A stretch of DNA of 49,782 nt from a virus. The notes under the pieces are model-generated. The model saw nothing but the letters and a program-made list of their open reading frames with translations, was not told the origin of the DNA and did not search any database. Numbering within the stretch: the stretch's first letter is position 1; every line of letters starts with the position of its first letter. The stretch lies in IMG/VR virus record IMGVR_UViG_3300048839_000572, positions 1-49,782 of that record; one strand, given 5' to 3'. This document shows positions 21,500 to 30,246 of the stretch, in pieces. Position numbers and translations under genes: made by a program.

Positions 21500-22161
21500 A
21501 TTTTCCCGCTCCTTATTTCAAAATCGCTGGTTATTAGCTTGTGAGTGTCGTTTTTAACCTGCGGATCTTTCCTAATCCTGCTTCCAGACTGTTGTCGGTA
21601 GTATAGGAGGGTGTTCGCCTTATTAAACCTAAACCCGTCTGCCATGGCTCTGATCCAAAAATCCCAATCTTCGAACAAGGGTAGTTCTTTGAAGCCGCCC
21701 AGTTTTTCATAGACGGTTCGCCTCATCATTGAGGTAACGGGAATACTCATTTTATGAGCCAGCAAGTCTCTTGCCCCAAGCTTCTTCGGGTTTTCTATTA
21801 GTTGGTTTTGTACCTCTCCGAACAACAAAAGGTCGGGATAAACAATGTCTGACTTAGCAATCACCTTGCCACATTGCTGAATAAAGTCGGGAGCTAATTT
21901 GTCGTCTGCATCCACAAAAAGTATTAATTCTCCCTTGCTCATTTTAACCCCAATGTCTCTTGCGAAAGCAACTCCTCGGTTTTTATTAAGCACTATTGAG
22001 AGACAGGCTTTGTGAGTTGGTCGTAAGTTAGAGCCGTCGTCTACAAAGATGATTTCTCTAGGCAGCACCGTTTGAGCGAGTATGGATGTTATGCACTCTT
22101 CAATTTGCTCGGTAGGCTTATTGTAGTTTGTAACGATTACACTAAGAAGATCTGTTTTCAT
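21463..22161 (-). CDS. family 2 glycosyltransferase inside the packaging operon
   Basis: 232 aa. Classical GT2: LLSVIVTNYNKP, VDDGS (40-44), NRGVAFARDIG, VDADD (83-87), then MMRRTVYEKLGGF and LFEDWDFWIRAM with the catalytic-base region ED and the YYRQQSGS end. One of the clearest glycosyltransferases of the genome. It lies between TerL and portal with 1- and 37-base overlaps, so it is made with packaging proteins; a virion protein may be its acceptor (inference). Confidence 0.88.
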   Translation of the reverse strand: MKTDLLSVIVTNYNKPTEQIEECITSILAQTVLPREIIFVDDGSNLRPTHKACLSIVLNKNRGVAFARDIGVKMSKGELILFVDADDKLAPDFIQQCGKVIAKSDIVYPDLLLFGEVQNQLIENPKKLGARDLLAHKMSIPVTSMMRRTVYEKLGGFKELPLFEDWDFWIRAMADGFRFNKANTLLYYRQQSGSRIRKDPQVKNDTHKLITSDFEIRSGKICRKENMPKKTH

Positions 22162-22343
22162 TATTTCTTTTCTGGTGCGTCCAATCCTGTTTTTCTCCTA
22201 CTGAGTTCGGAAAGTTTTCGGTTCATTTCAATTTGTCTCTCTTTCATCGAGCTCATATCTTCCACCAACAGGTGCAGGTATTCCCAGACATCCATCATAA
22301 GCTCTCGCTCACTTTTGTTAAAAAGTAATTTGGTATAACTCAT
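22161..22343 (-). CDS. hypothetical helical protein, 60 aa
   Basis: ATG 22343 immediately follows the TerL stop; preceded by AAGGAGATAGT. One long helix (LFNKSERELMMDVWEYLHLL, then MKERQIEMNRKLSEL), probably a coiled coil. Unknown role between TerL and the glycosyltransferase. Confidence 0.6.
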   Translation of the reverse strand: MSYTKLLFNKSERELMMDVWEYLHLLVEDMSSMKERQIEMNRKLSELSRRKTGLDAPEKK

Positions 22344-22344
22344 A

Positions 22345-24048
22345 CTATCTCCTTCTGCCTAAATTGGCGTGTTTACTAATGTTCAATCTTGATGTTAAAA
22401 ATCGTCCAGAACTTTCTCTGGCTGGCTCTTTTGGAGTTTCAACATTGAAGCTCCTCATGTTTACAAAAAAGAACTCGGCAGCGGTTCCAACATGGCTAGA
22501 GTTATTATGGACTGGCTTTCTAAAGGTAGCGGTTGTTTCGTGGTCTTCATCCCAGGTTTTCCACCTAAACTGCTTCCAAAGGTCAAGGGTAGAGTAATTC
22601 CTCTCGTTTTCGTTCACCTCAATCCCAGACTTCAGATACATCTTAGTGGTCTTCACGCGGTATTCTATTGAGTTGTCCTTAGTATAGGTGTGGACATAAA
22701 TCCCGATTTCTCCAAGCTTGTCGTGGTCAGACTTCTTTTCAGCGTTGCCAGACCGCTTCATAATGCTTGGGTCGCCAAAATGAGTCGCCTTGGGCAGTTT
22801 GCTTATTTCTTCAAAGGCAGCTCTCTGATCTTGGGAGTAGTCAAACATAGAACTAATCGGATTGTTGAATAGCGGAAAGTAATACTCTATCGGCTCATCT
22901 TCGTGTAGAAAGCTATCTATTAATCGGTACTTGCCATTCAAAGGATTCTGTTGCCACCAAAGGAACACAGTGCCATCAAGACCATAGTCGCCAGAAACAT
23001 AGAGTGGCTGATTAACAATGAACGGGAACTTGCCGTAGTCTGCCTGGTCAAGCTCGGTGTAGATACGACCCTTAACAGCCAGACCCCAGTCCATCATAAT
23101 TTCTCTATTAAAGTCATCCTCAGAAGAGTCGTCTTTTTCTTTTGCTAACCACTTAGCTGTTTTCTCTGGATGTAGGTGCCAAGGGATTTCTATGACCTTA
23201 ATCTTTTCTCCGTCTAATCCAAACCTCAGCCTCTTTGCCTTACTAGGCTTGCTTCCTGGAGTTGTTACTACAATGCGACACCTAGTGGTGTGCCTAGCAC
23301 CGCCCCATGCTGAATAAGCGTTTTCAAAGAAAGCAAACTCGTCAAAGAAAATAACTGTCTTACGAGCACCCCTACCAAAGTCGCCAGTACTGCTTTCACC
23401 TTCTATGGAATTATTGTTTTCTGGGTTATTGAGCTGTAGGAATGGGAAGTGTTTTCTCTCATCAAATCCGACTGGCAGCATAAAGGCAGGAAGCCTTTCA
23501 AGCATATAACCGAGCTTGGAGAACAAGCTAGAGTCGTTACTACCAACAAAGCCGCCCTTTCTGTTGTCAACCATTGCCTCTTTGCGAGACCCAATCATTG
23601 CGGTAAACCCAGGTCTAAAAAGCCAGAACCACAGGAACACTCCGAGCATTACATAAGTCACGCCCATTTCTCTAGTCTTATCTATGAAAAGGTCGTTCTG
23701 CTCCCCAGTTCTCCATGCTTTCTCTATATTAAGCACTATGTCTCTGATTAGTCGCTTCTGATAGTTATATGTCTTAAAAGGGATGTCTGTCGGGTTTTTT
23801 TTGGGATTGTAGATTCTAAGGAAGTTGTCGAAGAAAAACACTGGGTCTGTTTTGCACTTTTCCTTCATTTGTTGGAAAGCTGTTTCCAGCTTTAACATAT
23901 CCTGTTTGGTCAAGTTTGCTGTTGGGGAGGCTTCATTCATAGTGCAATCGTTACACAGACCATTACATTTATGCCCAATATTATCATAGACTGTCTTTAA
24001 GTACAAATAACCACTTTCAGATTTTCGGGGTGCATCGAACCTCGTCAT
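22345..24048 (-). CDS. terminase large subunit
   Basis: 567 aa from ATG 24048 (MTRFDAPRKS); a longer frame to 24102 would overlap the divergent scaffold gene. ATPase: Walker-A-like KTREMGVT (124-131), Walker B TVIFFDE (231-237), coupling motif VTTPGS (261-266). RNase H-like nuclease: SGDYGLDGT with D354, FGDPS with D426, and a late HVGTAAEFFFVN element. An N-terminal GHKCNGLCNDC (25-35) is an added Cys cluster that may bind metal. Motor and cutter for DNA packaging. Confidence 0.88.
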   Translation of the reverse strand: MTRFDAPRKSESGYLYLKTVYDNIGHKCNGLCNDCTMNEASPTANLTKQDMLKLETAFQQMKEKCKTDPVFFFDNFLRIYNPKKNPTDIPFKTYNYQKRLIRDIVLNIEKAWRTGEQNDLFIDKTREMGVTYVMLGVFLWFWLFRPGFTAMIGSRKEAMVDNRKGGFVGSNDSSLFSKLGYMLERLPAFMLPVGFDERKHFPFLQLNNPENNNSIEGESSTGDFGRGARKTVIFFDEFAFFENAYSAWGGARHTTRCRIVVTTPGSKPSKAKRLRFGLDGEKIKVIEIPWHLHPEKTAKWLAKEKDDSSEDDFNREIMMDWGLAVKGRIYTELDQADYGKFPFIVNQPLYVSGDYGLDGTVFLWWQQNPLNGKYRLIDSFLHEDEPIEYYFPLFNNPISSMFDYSQDQRAAFEEISKLPKATHFGDPSIMKRSGNAEKKSDHDKLGEIGIYVHTYTKDNSIEYRVKTTKMYLKSGIEVNENERNYSTLDLWKQFRWKTWDEDHETTATFRKPVHNNSSHVGTAAEFFFVNMRSFNVETPKEPARESSGRFLTSRLNISKHANLGRRR

Positions 24049-24076
24049 ATAAATCGTTAGAGGAAGAAAGGGATAT

Positions 24077-24892
24077 ATGGATGAGCAGTCACAGCTTGAC
24101 ACTCAAGTTGAAGAAACCGAGGAGTTAGATCAGTCTGAGGAATCAGAAGAACTAAACCAAGGTGAAGAATCAGACCAAGACGGGGAATCGCAAGACCCCC
24201 AGGAAGGTCAGGGGGAATTAACAGAAAAGGGAACTCGCTTAGACCCAGACGAAAAGACAGCCCTTCATCAGCAACTCGCTAATGAAAGACGCGCTCGAAT
24301 GGACACTGAGGAAAGAGCACTGAGAATCCTTGAGGCTTACCAAAAGACTCAGGAGCCTCAGAAACCCAAAGAAGAAGATAAACCTCTAATTGATGTATCA
24401 AGGTTGGAAAATGCGGAAGACGTTAGAAACGCATTTGCTCAAGCTGAGAAGGTCATTCGTTCGTACAAAGACGAGCTAGACACCATAAAGGGTCAACTTG
24501 GTCAATCAACTAATTTTATTCAGGAGAACGAGAACTACTCAAGACTCCAGAGTGAAATTACATCCGTCAGGAGTATGCCAGAGCTACAGCCAGGTAGCCC
24601 CAAGTATTCAGAACACTTGGAACAGAGAATACACGATGGGTATAAAAAGATAGCCTATGACCAATATGGAAGACTACAGCTCAACAGACCTTCGCTAGAA
24701 GACTATGCTTCTAACCTGGTTGAGACATTTCGCCTCGCTCAAAAAGCAGGCAGCTCTCAAGCACAGAAAAGAGTAGTCCAAAAGACGATGGGACGATCAA
24801 ATAGTAATAATAAAAGAGTGACTACCGATTCTACAGAAGGACTTTCTCCAACAGAAAGACTAGAAGTTGAAATGGAAAAACTCGGTTTTTAA
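24077..24892 (+). CDS. capsid scaffolding protein
   Basis: 271 aa; ATG 24077 with GAGGAAGAAAGG upstream. Residues 1-60 are extremely Glu/Gln/Asp-rich, the middle is helical (SRLENAEDVRNAFAQAEKVI, then KDELDTIKGQLGQS), and the C-terminus is basic with KRVVQKTMGRSNSNN. Acidic-helical-basic layout directly before the major capsid gene is typical of scaffolds, which nucleate procapsid assembly and leave before packaging. Confidence 0.8.
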   Translation: MDEQSQLDTQVEETEELDQSEESEELNQGEESDQDGESQDPQEGQGELTEKGTRLDPDEKTALHQQLANERRARMDTEERALRILEAYQKTQEPQKPKEEDKPLIDVSRLENAEDVRNAFAQAEKVIRSYKDELDTIKGQLGQSTNFIQENENYSRLQSEITSVRSMPELQPGSPKYSEHLEQRIHDGYKKIAYDQYGRLQLNRPSLEDYASNLVETFRLAQKAGSSQAQKRVVQKTMGRSNSNNKRVTTDSTEGLSPTERLEVEMEKLGF

Positions 24893-24907
24893 TAGAAAAG
24901 GACAAAA

Positions 24908-26065
24908 ATGCCAGGCGCAATGTATGGTCAAAGAAATACGACCAGTGCTAGGGACTCTGATCTTTATCTCAATATTGAGAAAAATGTCAAAGATTTTCCC
25001 GACTATCGTCGAGAGGTTATCAAACGCCTAGACGGTGGTGTATTTGAAGATGAGGTTAAATCTCATAAGTATGAATGGTCAGCAGCTCGAAAACGCCCAA
25101 TGAAGGCAGCTCTTGCAGAAGCCTATACTTCTGGAACTTCCTTAGTTGTAGATGAACCAGGAGTTTTCAATGTTGATGATGTTATTTCGGTAGGCGGAGA
25201 ACAGGCTCGCGTTACCCAAGTTGTCGGTGGTGTTGAAGTTATCTTCGCAGCACTCAGTGGTGAAACAATCCCTGCTTCTGATGTAGGAGCTGTAGTTAGC
25301 ATCGTATCTGGTGGTACTCCACACGGTAAAGACGCTGACCCAGGTCTGTTCTCAGGGCATGAGGATTTGTACAACTATGTTGGCAACTTTGAGGCAACAG
25401 TGTTTGTTTCTTCAACCGATAATGCTTCAACCATTCGTGGTCGAAAGAAAGCAAGCAAGCTCGTTGTTGATGAACAGATGTATCTGACTCAAAAACTGCA
25501 AAGAGCAATCGTTTCTGGTAAAAGAGGTAAAGACAGTGTTAATGACATCACCTACATGGGTGGTATCTTAAACCTGATCGACCTCTATGCTCCAGAAAAC
25601 AAGTTGGACTTTGGTGGAGCTGCTACATGGCAGGGTTCAACTGCTGACAGAGTTATTCAAGACAAACTTGACGCTGCTTTTGCAACGATCTCTGAGAAGG
25701 CTTTCAAGAAACCTGTAATGTGGGTTGGACCAGGCTTTATGAGCAGATTCAAACATATTCAGAATGACCGAACCTACACAACTTCCGCACCAAGCGGAAC
25801 TCGAGGAGTTGGTGTGGTACGCAAGTACGATACTCATGTTTTCGGTGAAATTGATGTTGTGCAGTTGATGGGTCTTGATGATGTGATGAATGACACAATT
25901 ATCATCACTGATGAGTCTGACATCGGCTACAAGCCTTTGATTGGTTGGAGGACATATCCTCTGGCTAAATCAGGTCAGTCGTACAAATGGCAAGTAGAAG
26001 GACTTTACACATTCAAAATGGGTATTCCTGAAGCTCATGTGTACTTCCACAACCTCGGTTTGTAA
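24908..26065 (+). CDS. major capsid protein, DUF5309/SU10 type
   Basis: 385 aa; AAAAGGAC before ATG 24908. N-terminal arm, then an SG-x-VVDEPGVFNVDDVISVGGE insertion (~75-130) that looks like a small beta barrel, then HK97-fold elements: STIRGRKKASKLVVDEQMYL, TYMGGILNLID, KPVMWVGPGFMSRF and the final FKMGIPEAHVYFHN. Matches what I know of DUF5309/SU10-like capsid proteins of podoviruses. Followed by a strong terminator. Confidence 0.85.
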   Translation: MPGAMYGQRNTTSARDSDLYLNIEKNVKDFPDYRREVIKRLDGGVFEDEVKSHKYEWSAARKRPMKAALAEAYTSGTSLVVDEPGVFNVDDVISVGGEQARVTQVVGGVEVIFAALSGETIPASDVGAVVSIVSGGTPHGKDADPGLFSGHEDLYNYVGNFEATVFVSSTDNASTIRGRKKASKLVVDEQMYLTQKLQRAIVSGKRGKDSVNDITYMGGILNLIDLYAPENKLDFGGAATWQGSTADRVIQDKLDAAFATISEKAFKKPVMWVGPGFMSRFKHIQNDRTYTTSAPSGTRGVGVVRKYDTHVFGEIDVVQLMGLDDVMNDTIIITDESDIGYKPLIGWRTYPLAKSGQSYKWQVEGLYTFKMGIPEAHVYFHNLGL

Positions 26066-26089
26066 ATAAGCTAGACAAGTGAAAACTTT

Positions 26090-26116
26090 AGCCCCTCTTT
26101 AATCGGAGGGGCTTTT
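26090..26116 (+). terminator. rho-independent terminator after capsid gene
   Basis: Perfect 8-bp stem AGCCCCTC (26090-26097) / GAGGGGCT (26106-26113), 8-nt loop, then TTTTG. It would cut transcription after the capsid gene, so that head proteins are made in excess over tail proteins. Confidence 0.85.
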
Positions 26117-26141
26117 GTATTACATTTAATCAACCAATTAT

Positions 26142-26170
26142 TTACAATAAGGGTATTAGTAAGATACGAA
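26142..26170 (+). promoter_or_regulatory. candidate promoter TTACAA-17-TACGAA
   Basis: TTACAA (26142-26147), 17-nt spacer, TACGAA (26165-26170). The -10 is poor, but the TTACAA box recurs before other virion genes and the position after a terminator fits. Confidence 0.4.
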
Positions 26171-26180
26171 AGGAATTATC

Positions 26181-26336
26181 ATGCCAACTACAGCAGGTGT
26201 AACCAGCTTCGTTATGGGCAGATCAGCAGATGGCAATCGACACATGGTCACTTTGAAAAGTGGCGTTGAGTACGATTTAGATCCAGCAACGATCCAATAC
26301 GAGACGACTGAAACTAAATTCCCAACTTCTGTTTAA
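26181..26336 (+). CDS. small virion-region protein, 51 aa
   Basis: ATG 26181 with AAAGGAATTATC upstream, stop at 26334-26336. Compact beta-looking sequence starting MPTTAGVTSFVMGRSADG with VTLKSGVEYDLDP in the middle. It lies between two terminators with its own possible promoter, so it can be expressed apart from both capsid and tail genes. Position suggests a capsid decoration or minor head protein; unproven. Confidence 0.7.
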   Translation: MPTTAGVTSFVMGRSADGNRHMVTLKSGVEYDLDPATIQYETTETKFPTSV

Positions 26337-26355
26337 TCAGATTGGAATTAAAAGG

Positions 26356-26383
26356 GAGGGGTCAGAAATGGCTCCTCTTTTTT
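26356..26383 (+). terminator. rho-independent terminator after 51-aa gene
   Basis: Stem GAGGGGTC (26356-26363) / GGCTCCTC (26370-26377), eight pairs with two G-T wobbles, loop AGAAAT, followed by TTTTTT. Confidence 0.8.
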
Positions 26384-26395
26384 GTTGTGCAATCA

Positions 26396-26424
26396 TTACA
26401 AAAGTTGAATTAACCTCATAGAAT
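26396..26424 (+). promoter_or_regulatory. leaderless-type late promoter TTACAA-17-TAGAAT
   Basis: TTACAA (26396-26401) in AATCATTACAAA, 17-nt spacer, TAGAAT (26419-26424), then GATGAT and ATG 26431. No ribosome site. The same 12-mer occurs at 29191-29202. Confidence 0.7.
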
Positions 26425-26430
26425 GATGAT

Positions 26431-27132
26431 ATGCGTGAAACAAATCAAGTTATAAGAACTATGGGCGATGTAATGAGATATGTGATGGCTCCGTCAGCAG
26501 GAGGAACTGTCCCTGGAAGTAATGAAGAAGAGTACGCCCAGTGGGTGTCTTGGATTCAACAAAAGCAAGAAGAGTACGCTGTCAGAGGATTCTGGCTTCG
26601 ACTCTTGACCAGAGAAACCATTTCCATTGCTGGCGACACCACTGTTTTGCCAGACAGGTTTCACAAACCCAACGGTCTTTATATTTTAGAGGTTCCAGAT
26701 CCTAATGGGGACGAGCCAATTAACTACGCTGACCCAGACGACCCACAAGTTAGTGTTGAGATGATTAGTGATCCTGAAGACGAGGACTTTGGTAAATGGC
26801 AGATGCGTTTTAAGGAAACACAGGAGACTGCTACGGCAACCATGTGGTATTTCGCAGCACCGCCAGTCCCAGAAGTAGAGTCTGACATTATCCTCTTACC
26901 AGGAGACATGGTTGGTTTTGCAGCTCTGGGCGAATACTTCAGGTCTGCTGGCGAAGACGGAAGCCAAGACAAAGCTGAAACCGATGCAGAAAACAGATTT
27001 CAAGAATACCTGACCTTAGAGCAGATCCCAGAAAGATCCAAGCTTTTAACAGTTAGTCAGAAAAGAACCGACAGAGTTAGGTACTTAAAGAATTTCTACT
27101 TTAGAAGAGATAGATTCTACAGGGGGAATTAA
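26431..27132 (+). CDS. head-tail connector / tail-tube-A-like protein
   Basis: 233 aa. Starts MRETNQVIRTMGDVMRYVMAP, then a helix with WVSWIQQKQEEYAVRGFW, a beta-rich middle (TTVLPDRFHKPNGLYIL; FKETQETATATMWYFAAPP) and a helical C-terminus ending in basic, aromatic YFRRDRFYRG. Helix-beta-helix layout and position between capsid and tail hub fit connector proteins such as T7 gp11-type adaptors. Identity by context. Confidence 0.55.
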   Translation: MRETNQVIRTMGDVMRYVMAPSAGGTVPGSNEEEYAQWVSWIQQKQEEYAVRGFWLRLLTRETISIAGDTTVLPDRFHKPNGLYILEVPDPNGDEPINYADPDDPQVSVEMISDPEDEDFGKWQMRFKETQETATATMWYFAAPPVPEVESDIILLPGDMVGFAALGEYFRSAGEDGSQDKAETDAENRFQEYLTLEQIPERSKLLTVSQKRTDRVRYLKNFYFRRDRFYRGN

Positions 27133-29192
27133 TGTTCACCAAAAAGCCGCGTCGTCCTAATCCTCCTCGAAAAAAGGCTGGGAGCAAGGGTTGGAAAGAG
27201 GGACTGAACACGCTACCCCATCCATCAATGGCTAAAGACTCGGAGCTCACCGAGTTCATCAATGGTGTTTATACCCAGTATGGAACTCTCTCCAAGAGGC
27301 TTGGAACTACCATTATTGGCAATACCGCCGATGATGCCACCAAGATCAAAACAATAAAGTCTATATATAATATAGGAGACCCCAAACACTTCAGGATTTC
27401 AGACAATGGCAAGCCAGAGGTCTATTCGTTTGCTAATCAAGTTTGGACTCCGTTCACTGGCACCGCCCCAGACGGGTATGTTGGAACCACACCAGAGTTT
27501 GTTGACGGCACACCTATTTTTGATGGAGATGTCAAAACACACATTGTCCCCCTTGCAGACTCGGTTTACTTCCTCAATGCAAGCGACCAAATGGTGTTTT
27601 GGAGAGACAATCAGTGGTATGTGTATGAACCACTAGATGATGTAGTTACCAAGCCAACTGTTGCTAAAACAGGAAGCGCCACGGGATCTACGACCTGGTT
27701 TTACTATGTGACCTACCACAATGATGTTGGCTCAACTCTGCCCACCCCATCAGCCGTTATTGGCACAGACTCTAATGGAACTGGTCACTATACTGGTATG
27801 CCTATCGAGCTGGACGACGACACCTATCTTACGGTCACAATTCCTACCGCCCCAGCAGGAACCAAGCGAATTAGCATTTATAGATCTACCACGGCTGGCA
27901 TTGGATTCTGGCTAGAAGATGTTATTGGAACTTCGACATCCTATGTAGACAAGGGGCTAAAGCAGGGCGATACCTTCTTTGGTTTGCCTAAGATGAATGA
28001 CACTGGCGGACAGAAATTTGTTCATGTCGATGTGTTTCAAGACAAGCTCATTGGTAGAACCACAGAAGGTGGAAGCCAATATCTTTATTGGGCTGGACCT
28101 CCATACGAGAATCCTGCCAACGCCCCGTCCTTCTCTCCTATGTGGGGAGGCGGCTACATTCCATATAGACTGGGCGACGGCGGTGAGGTTAGAGGAGTTC
28201 ATGCCTTTGTTAGCAGCAACGAGAATAGTCTGCTAGTTTTCAAGGACTCTGCTTTTGGTCGCCTTACCTTTGTTGAGGGTGGCGCTGCCATCCAAGACAT
28301 CAACATTGCCGTAGGCTCTCTCTCGCCCGAGTCCCTACATATCGCTGGCAACAACTTTAGGTTTTGGAGTAGAGACGGAGCTTCCTCAGTCGGACACGAA
28401 GCCAACTATGGAAACCTGCTTCGGTACTCTGTTCTCTCTCTTAGGGCTGATGCTATTGCCAGACAACTGACCGCCAAAAACCTACCCGATGTTTGCGGTG
28501 TTTATTATAGAAACCTATCTATTTTTGGACTATCAACCCAGCAAGGCCCTGGAAACAATGTTTGTTTAGTATATGACGAGAGATACAACGCATGGGTATT
28601 GTGGACTAATATCTACGCCAATTCGTTTGCCAAGATGATTTCTGATGTTGATAAGATTGAGCGACTTTACTATGCCTCAGATAGAACCGCAGATGTTCTT
28701 GAGATGTTCTCTGGTAGGACAGACTATGGAACTACTGGCAGCAATGGAACGAAGATTACCCTAAGCATTACAACCAAACAGTACGACATGGGAAGCCCAG
28801 ACGCTCTCAAGAAAATTGCCTTTGCTCGCTTTGTGTTTGGCAACTTGTTTGGCAGCAACACCTCTATTGGTGTTTCCTATTCAAACATGAGGGGCGTACA
28901 GACACTTAGCCCTCGATTTAGAATCCCTAGCGAAATCAACTCTACTGGTTTTGGGAATGTGCTTTGGGGACAAGCTCTCATGGGCGGAGAAGAGAGTGAA
29001 GACATCTCGGCTCCAGACAACTCTAATGTACGGTTTATTAATTTGCGACAGCGTGATGTGTTTTGGGTTAAGTTCAACATTCAAAATGACGGCATTACTG
29101 ACGAGATGAGCTTGCTAGGACTTTATCTATATTACTCAGACTCATCACGACAGCTCGGACACGCACTGAGAATAAGGCAGGGAACTGTTTAA
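27132..29192 (+). CDS. tail hub / stabilisation protein (tail-tube-B-like)
   Basis: 686 aa; AGGGGGAATTA before ATG 27132. Basic start (FTKKPRRPNPPRKKAGSKGW), GLNTLPHPSMAKDSELTEF, LSKRLGTT (the LxxRPGT element of podovirus stabilisation proteins), then many beta repeats such as WFYYVTYHNDVGSTLPTPSA and ISIYRSTTAGIGFW, suggesting a propeller or stacked beta fold. Likely closes the head-tail channel and forms the nozzle. Confidence 0.7.
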   Translation: MFTKKPRRPNPPRKKAGSKGWKEGLNTLPHPSMAKDSELTEFINGVYTQYGTLSKRLGTTIIGNTADDATKIKTIKSIYNIGDPKHFRISDNGKPEVYSFANQVWTPFTGTAPDGYVGTTPEFVDGTPIFDGDVKTHIVPLADSVYFLNASDQMVFWRDNQWYVYEPLDDVVTKPTVAKTGSATGSTTWFYYVTYHNDVGSTLPTPSAVIGTDSNGTGHYTGMPIELDDDTYLTVTIPTAPAGTKRISIYRSTTAGIGFWLEDVIGTSTSYVDKGLKQGDTFFGLPKMNDTGGQKFVHVDVFQDKLIGRTTEGGSQYLYWAGPPYENPANAPSFSPMWGGGYIPYRLGDGGEVRGVHAFVSSNENSLLVFKDSAFGRLTFVEGGAAIQDINIAVGSLSPESLHIAGNNFRFWSRDGASSVGHEANYGNLLRYSVLSLRADAIARQLTAKNLPDVCGVYYRNLSIFGLSTQQGPGNNVCLVYDERYNAWVLWTNIYANSFAKMISDVDKIERLYYASDRTADVLEMFSGRTDYGTTGSNGTKITLSITTKQYDMGSPDALKKIAFARFVFGNLFGSNTSIGVSYSNMRGVQTLSPRFRIPSEINSTGFGNVLWGQALMGGEESEDISAPDNSNVRFINLRQRDVFWVKFNIQNDGITDEMSLLGLYLYYSDSSRQLGHALRIRQGTV

Positions 29193-29195
29193 TCA

Positions 29196-29224
29196 TTACA
29201 AACCAGAGATAAAAAAGGAATAAT
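29196..29224 (+). promoter_or_regulatory. candidate late promoter TTACAA-17-AATAAT
   Basis: Contains AATCATTACAAA (29191-29202), identical to 26391-26402. -10 AATAAT (29219-29224) is partial. Precedes a tail appendage gene that also has a good ribosome site. Confidence 0.45.
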
Positions 29225-29229
29225 AGAAT

Positions 29230-30246
29230 ATGACATACAAGGCAAACGACGATTACAAAGCAGTTCTAAGGCAGACTTGGATCGCTCCAGACACTACAAC
29301 TATTCAGGTGACAGCGATTCCTACTAATTTGCCAACTATTGTTACCGCTAATCATAAGCAATCAACCCAGACCAAATTTTCAGTTACAGGAGTTTCTGGC
29401 GACAGTCCTTCCAACTATGCGCTCACAGGCGTGACAGTTTTATCTGGAGGAACAGAAAACCTTGCAGAAGGAACCTCTCTCGTGTCAGTGGTCCACGAAG
29501 ATTATTTCAACCAATATTCAAATGTTGTAAACGACGACTTTATTCGACTAGATGATAGAGCAGACGACCCAGACACCCCCGCCTCAGGCAAAGTAATCTT
29601 CTTTATGAAGAACGACACACCGTTCTTTATTGATGATACTGGAACAGTTACTCAGCTCGGATTTAGCTCTCACGAATGGATTGATGTAGCTGATGGTGCT
29701 ACCATGAACTTTGATCTCTCTGAAGGTGTTAAGAAACTCAAGTTTTTAACAGGAGCCCTGGGAGGCAACAGAGCCTTTACTCTGAGCAACGCAACAGAGG
29801 GCATGGTCTTTATGATCAGAGTTAGGCAAGATGCAACTGGCTCTCGCACAGTTACTTGGTTCCCGACTGCCTCGGACACAGTTACCATAACGATTGCCAA
29901 CCCTGGTGTAATTACCACAACCCTTGATCTTAAAACAGGCACTCCAGTTATATTCACAACCACTGATACCCTGCCAACAGGAATTACCGCAGGAACTACC
30001 TACTACTGGATTAAAACTTCTGCAACCACAGGCAATTTGGCTACTTCAAAAGCAAATGCTATTGCTGGCACTACAATTACAACTTCTTCAACACAGGCTG
30101 GCACACACACGATGAAGCCACAAATCTTATGGGCTGATGGATCAGCTCCGACTCTTAGTACTGATAAATGGGCTTGGGATGACTTTGGCTTTACAGTACA
30201 TGATGAGGGTCAAATAACAGGTGTAATAATAGGACAAAATATATAA
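29230..30246 (+). CDS. tail appendage / fibre-base protein, 338 aa
   Basis: ATG 29230, ribosome site AAAAAAGGA. N-terminal ~130 residues contain VLRQTWIAPDTTTIQVTAIP and DDTGTVTQLGF, as in virion-anchoring segments. The middle (FDLSEGVKKLKFLTGALGG, FMIRVRQDATGSRTVTWFP) is a pattern common in appendage proteins, followed by a Thr-rich TTSATTGNLATS stretch. No enzyme motif. Probably links the tail hub to the adhesin next to it (stop and start overlap as TAATG). Confidence 0.55.
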   Translation: MTYKANDDYKAVLRQTWIAPDTTTIQVTAIPTNLPTIVTANHKQSTQTKFSVTGVSGDSPSNYALTGVTVLSGGTENLAEGTSLVSVVHEDYFNQYSNVVNDDFIRLDDRADDPDTPASGKVIFFMKNDTPFFIDDTGTVTQLGFSSHEWIDVADGATMNFDLSEGVKKLKFLTGALGGNRAFTLSNATEGMVFMIRVRQDATGSRTVTWFPTASDTVTITIANPGVITTTLDLKTGTPVIFTTTDTLPTGITAGTTYYWIKTSATTGNLATSKANAIAGTTITTSSTQAGTHTMKPQILWADGSAPTLSTDKWAWDDFGFTVHDEGQITGVIIGQNI

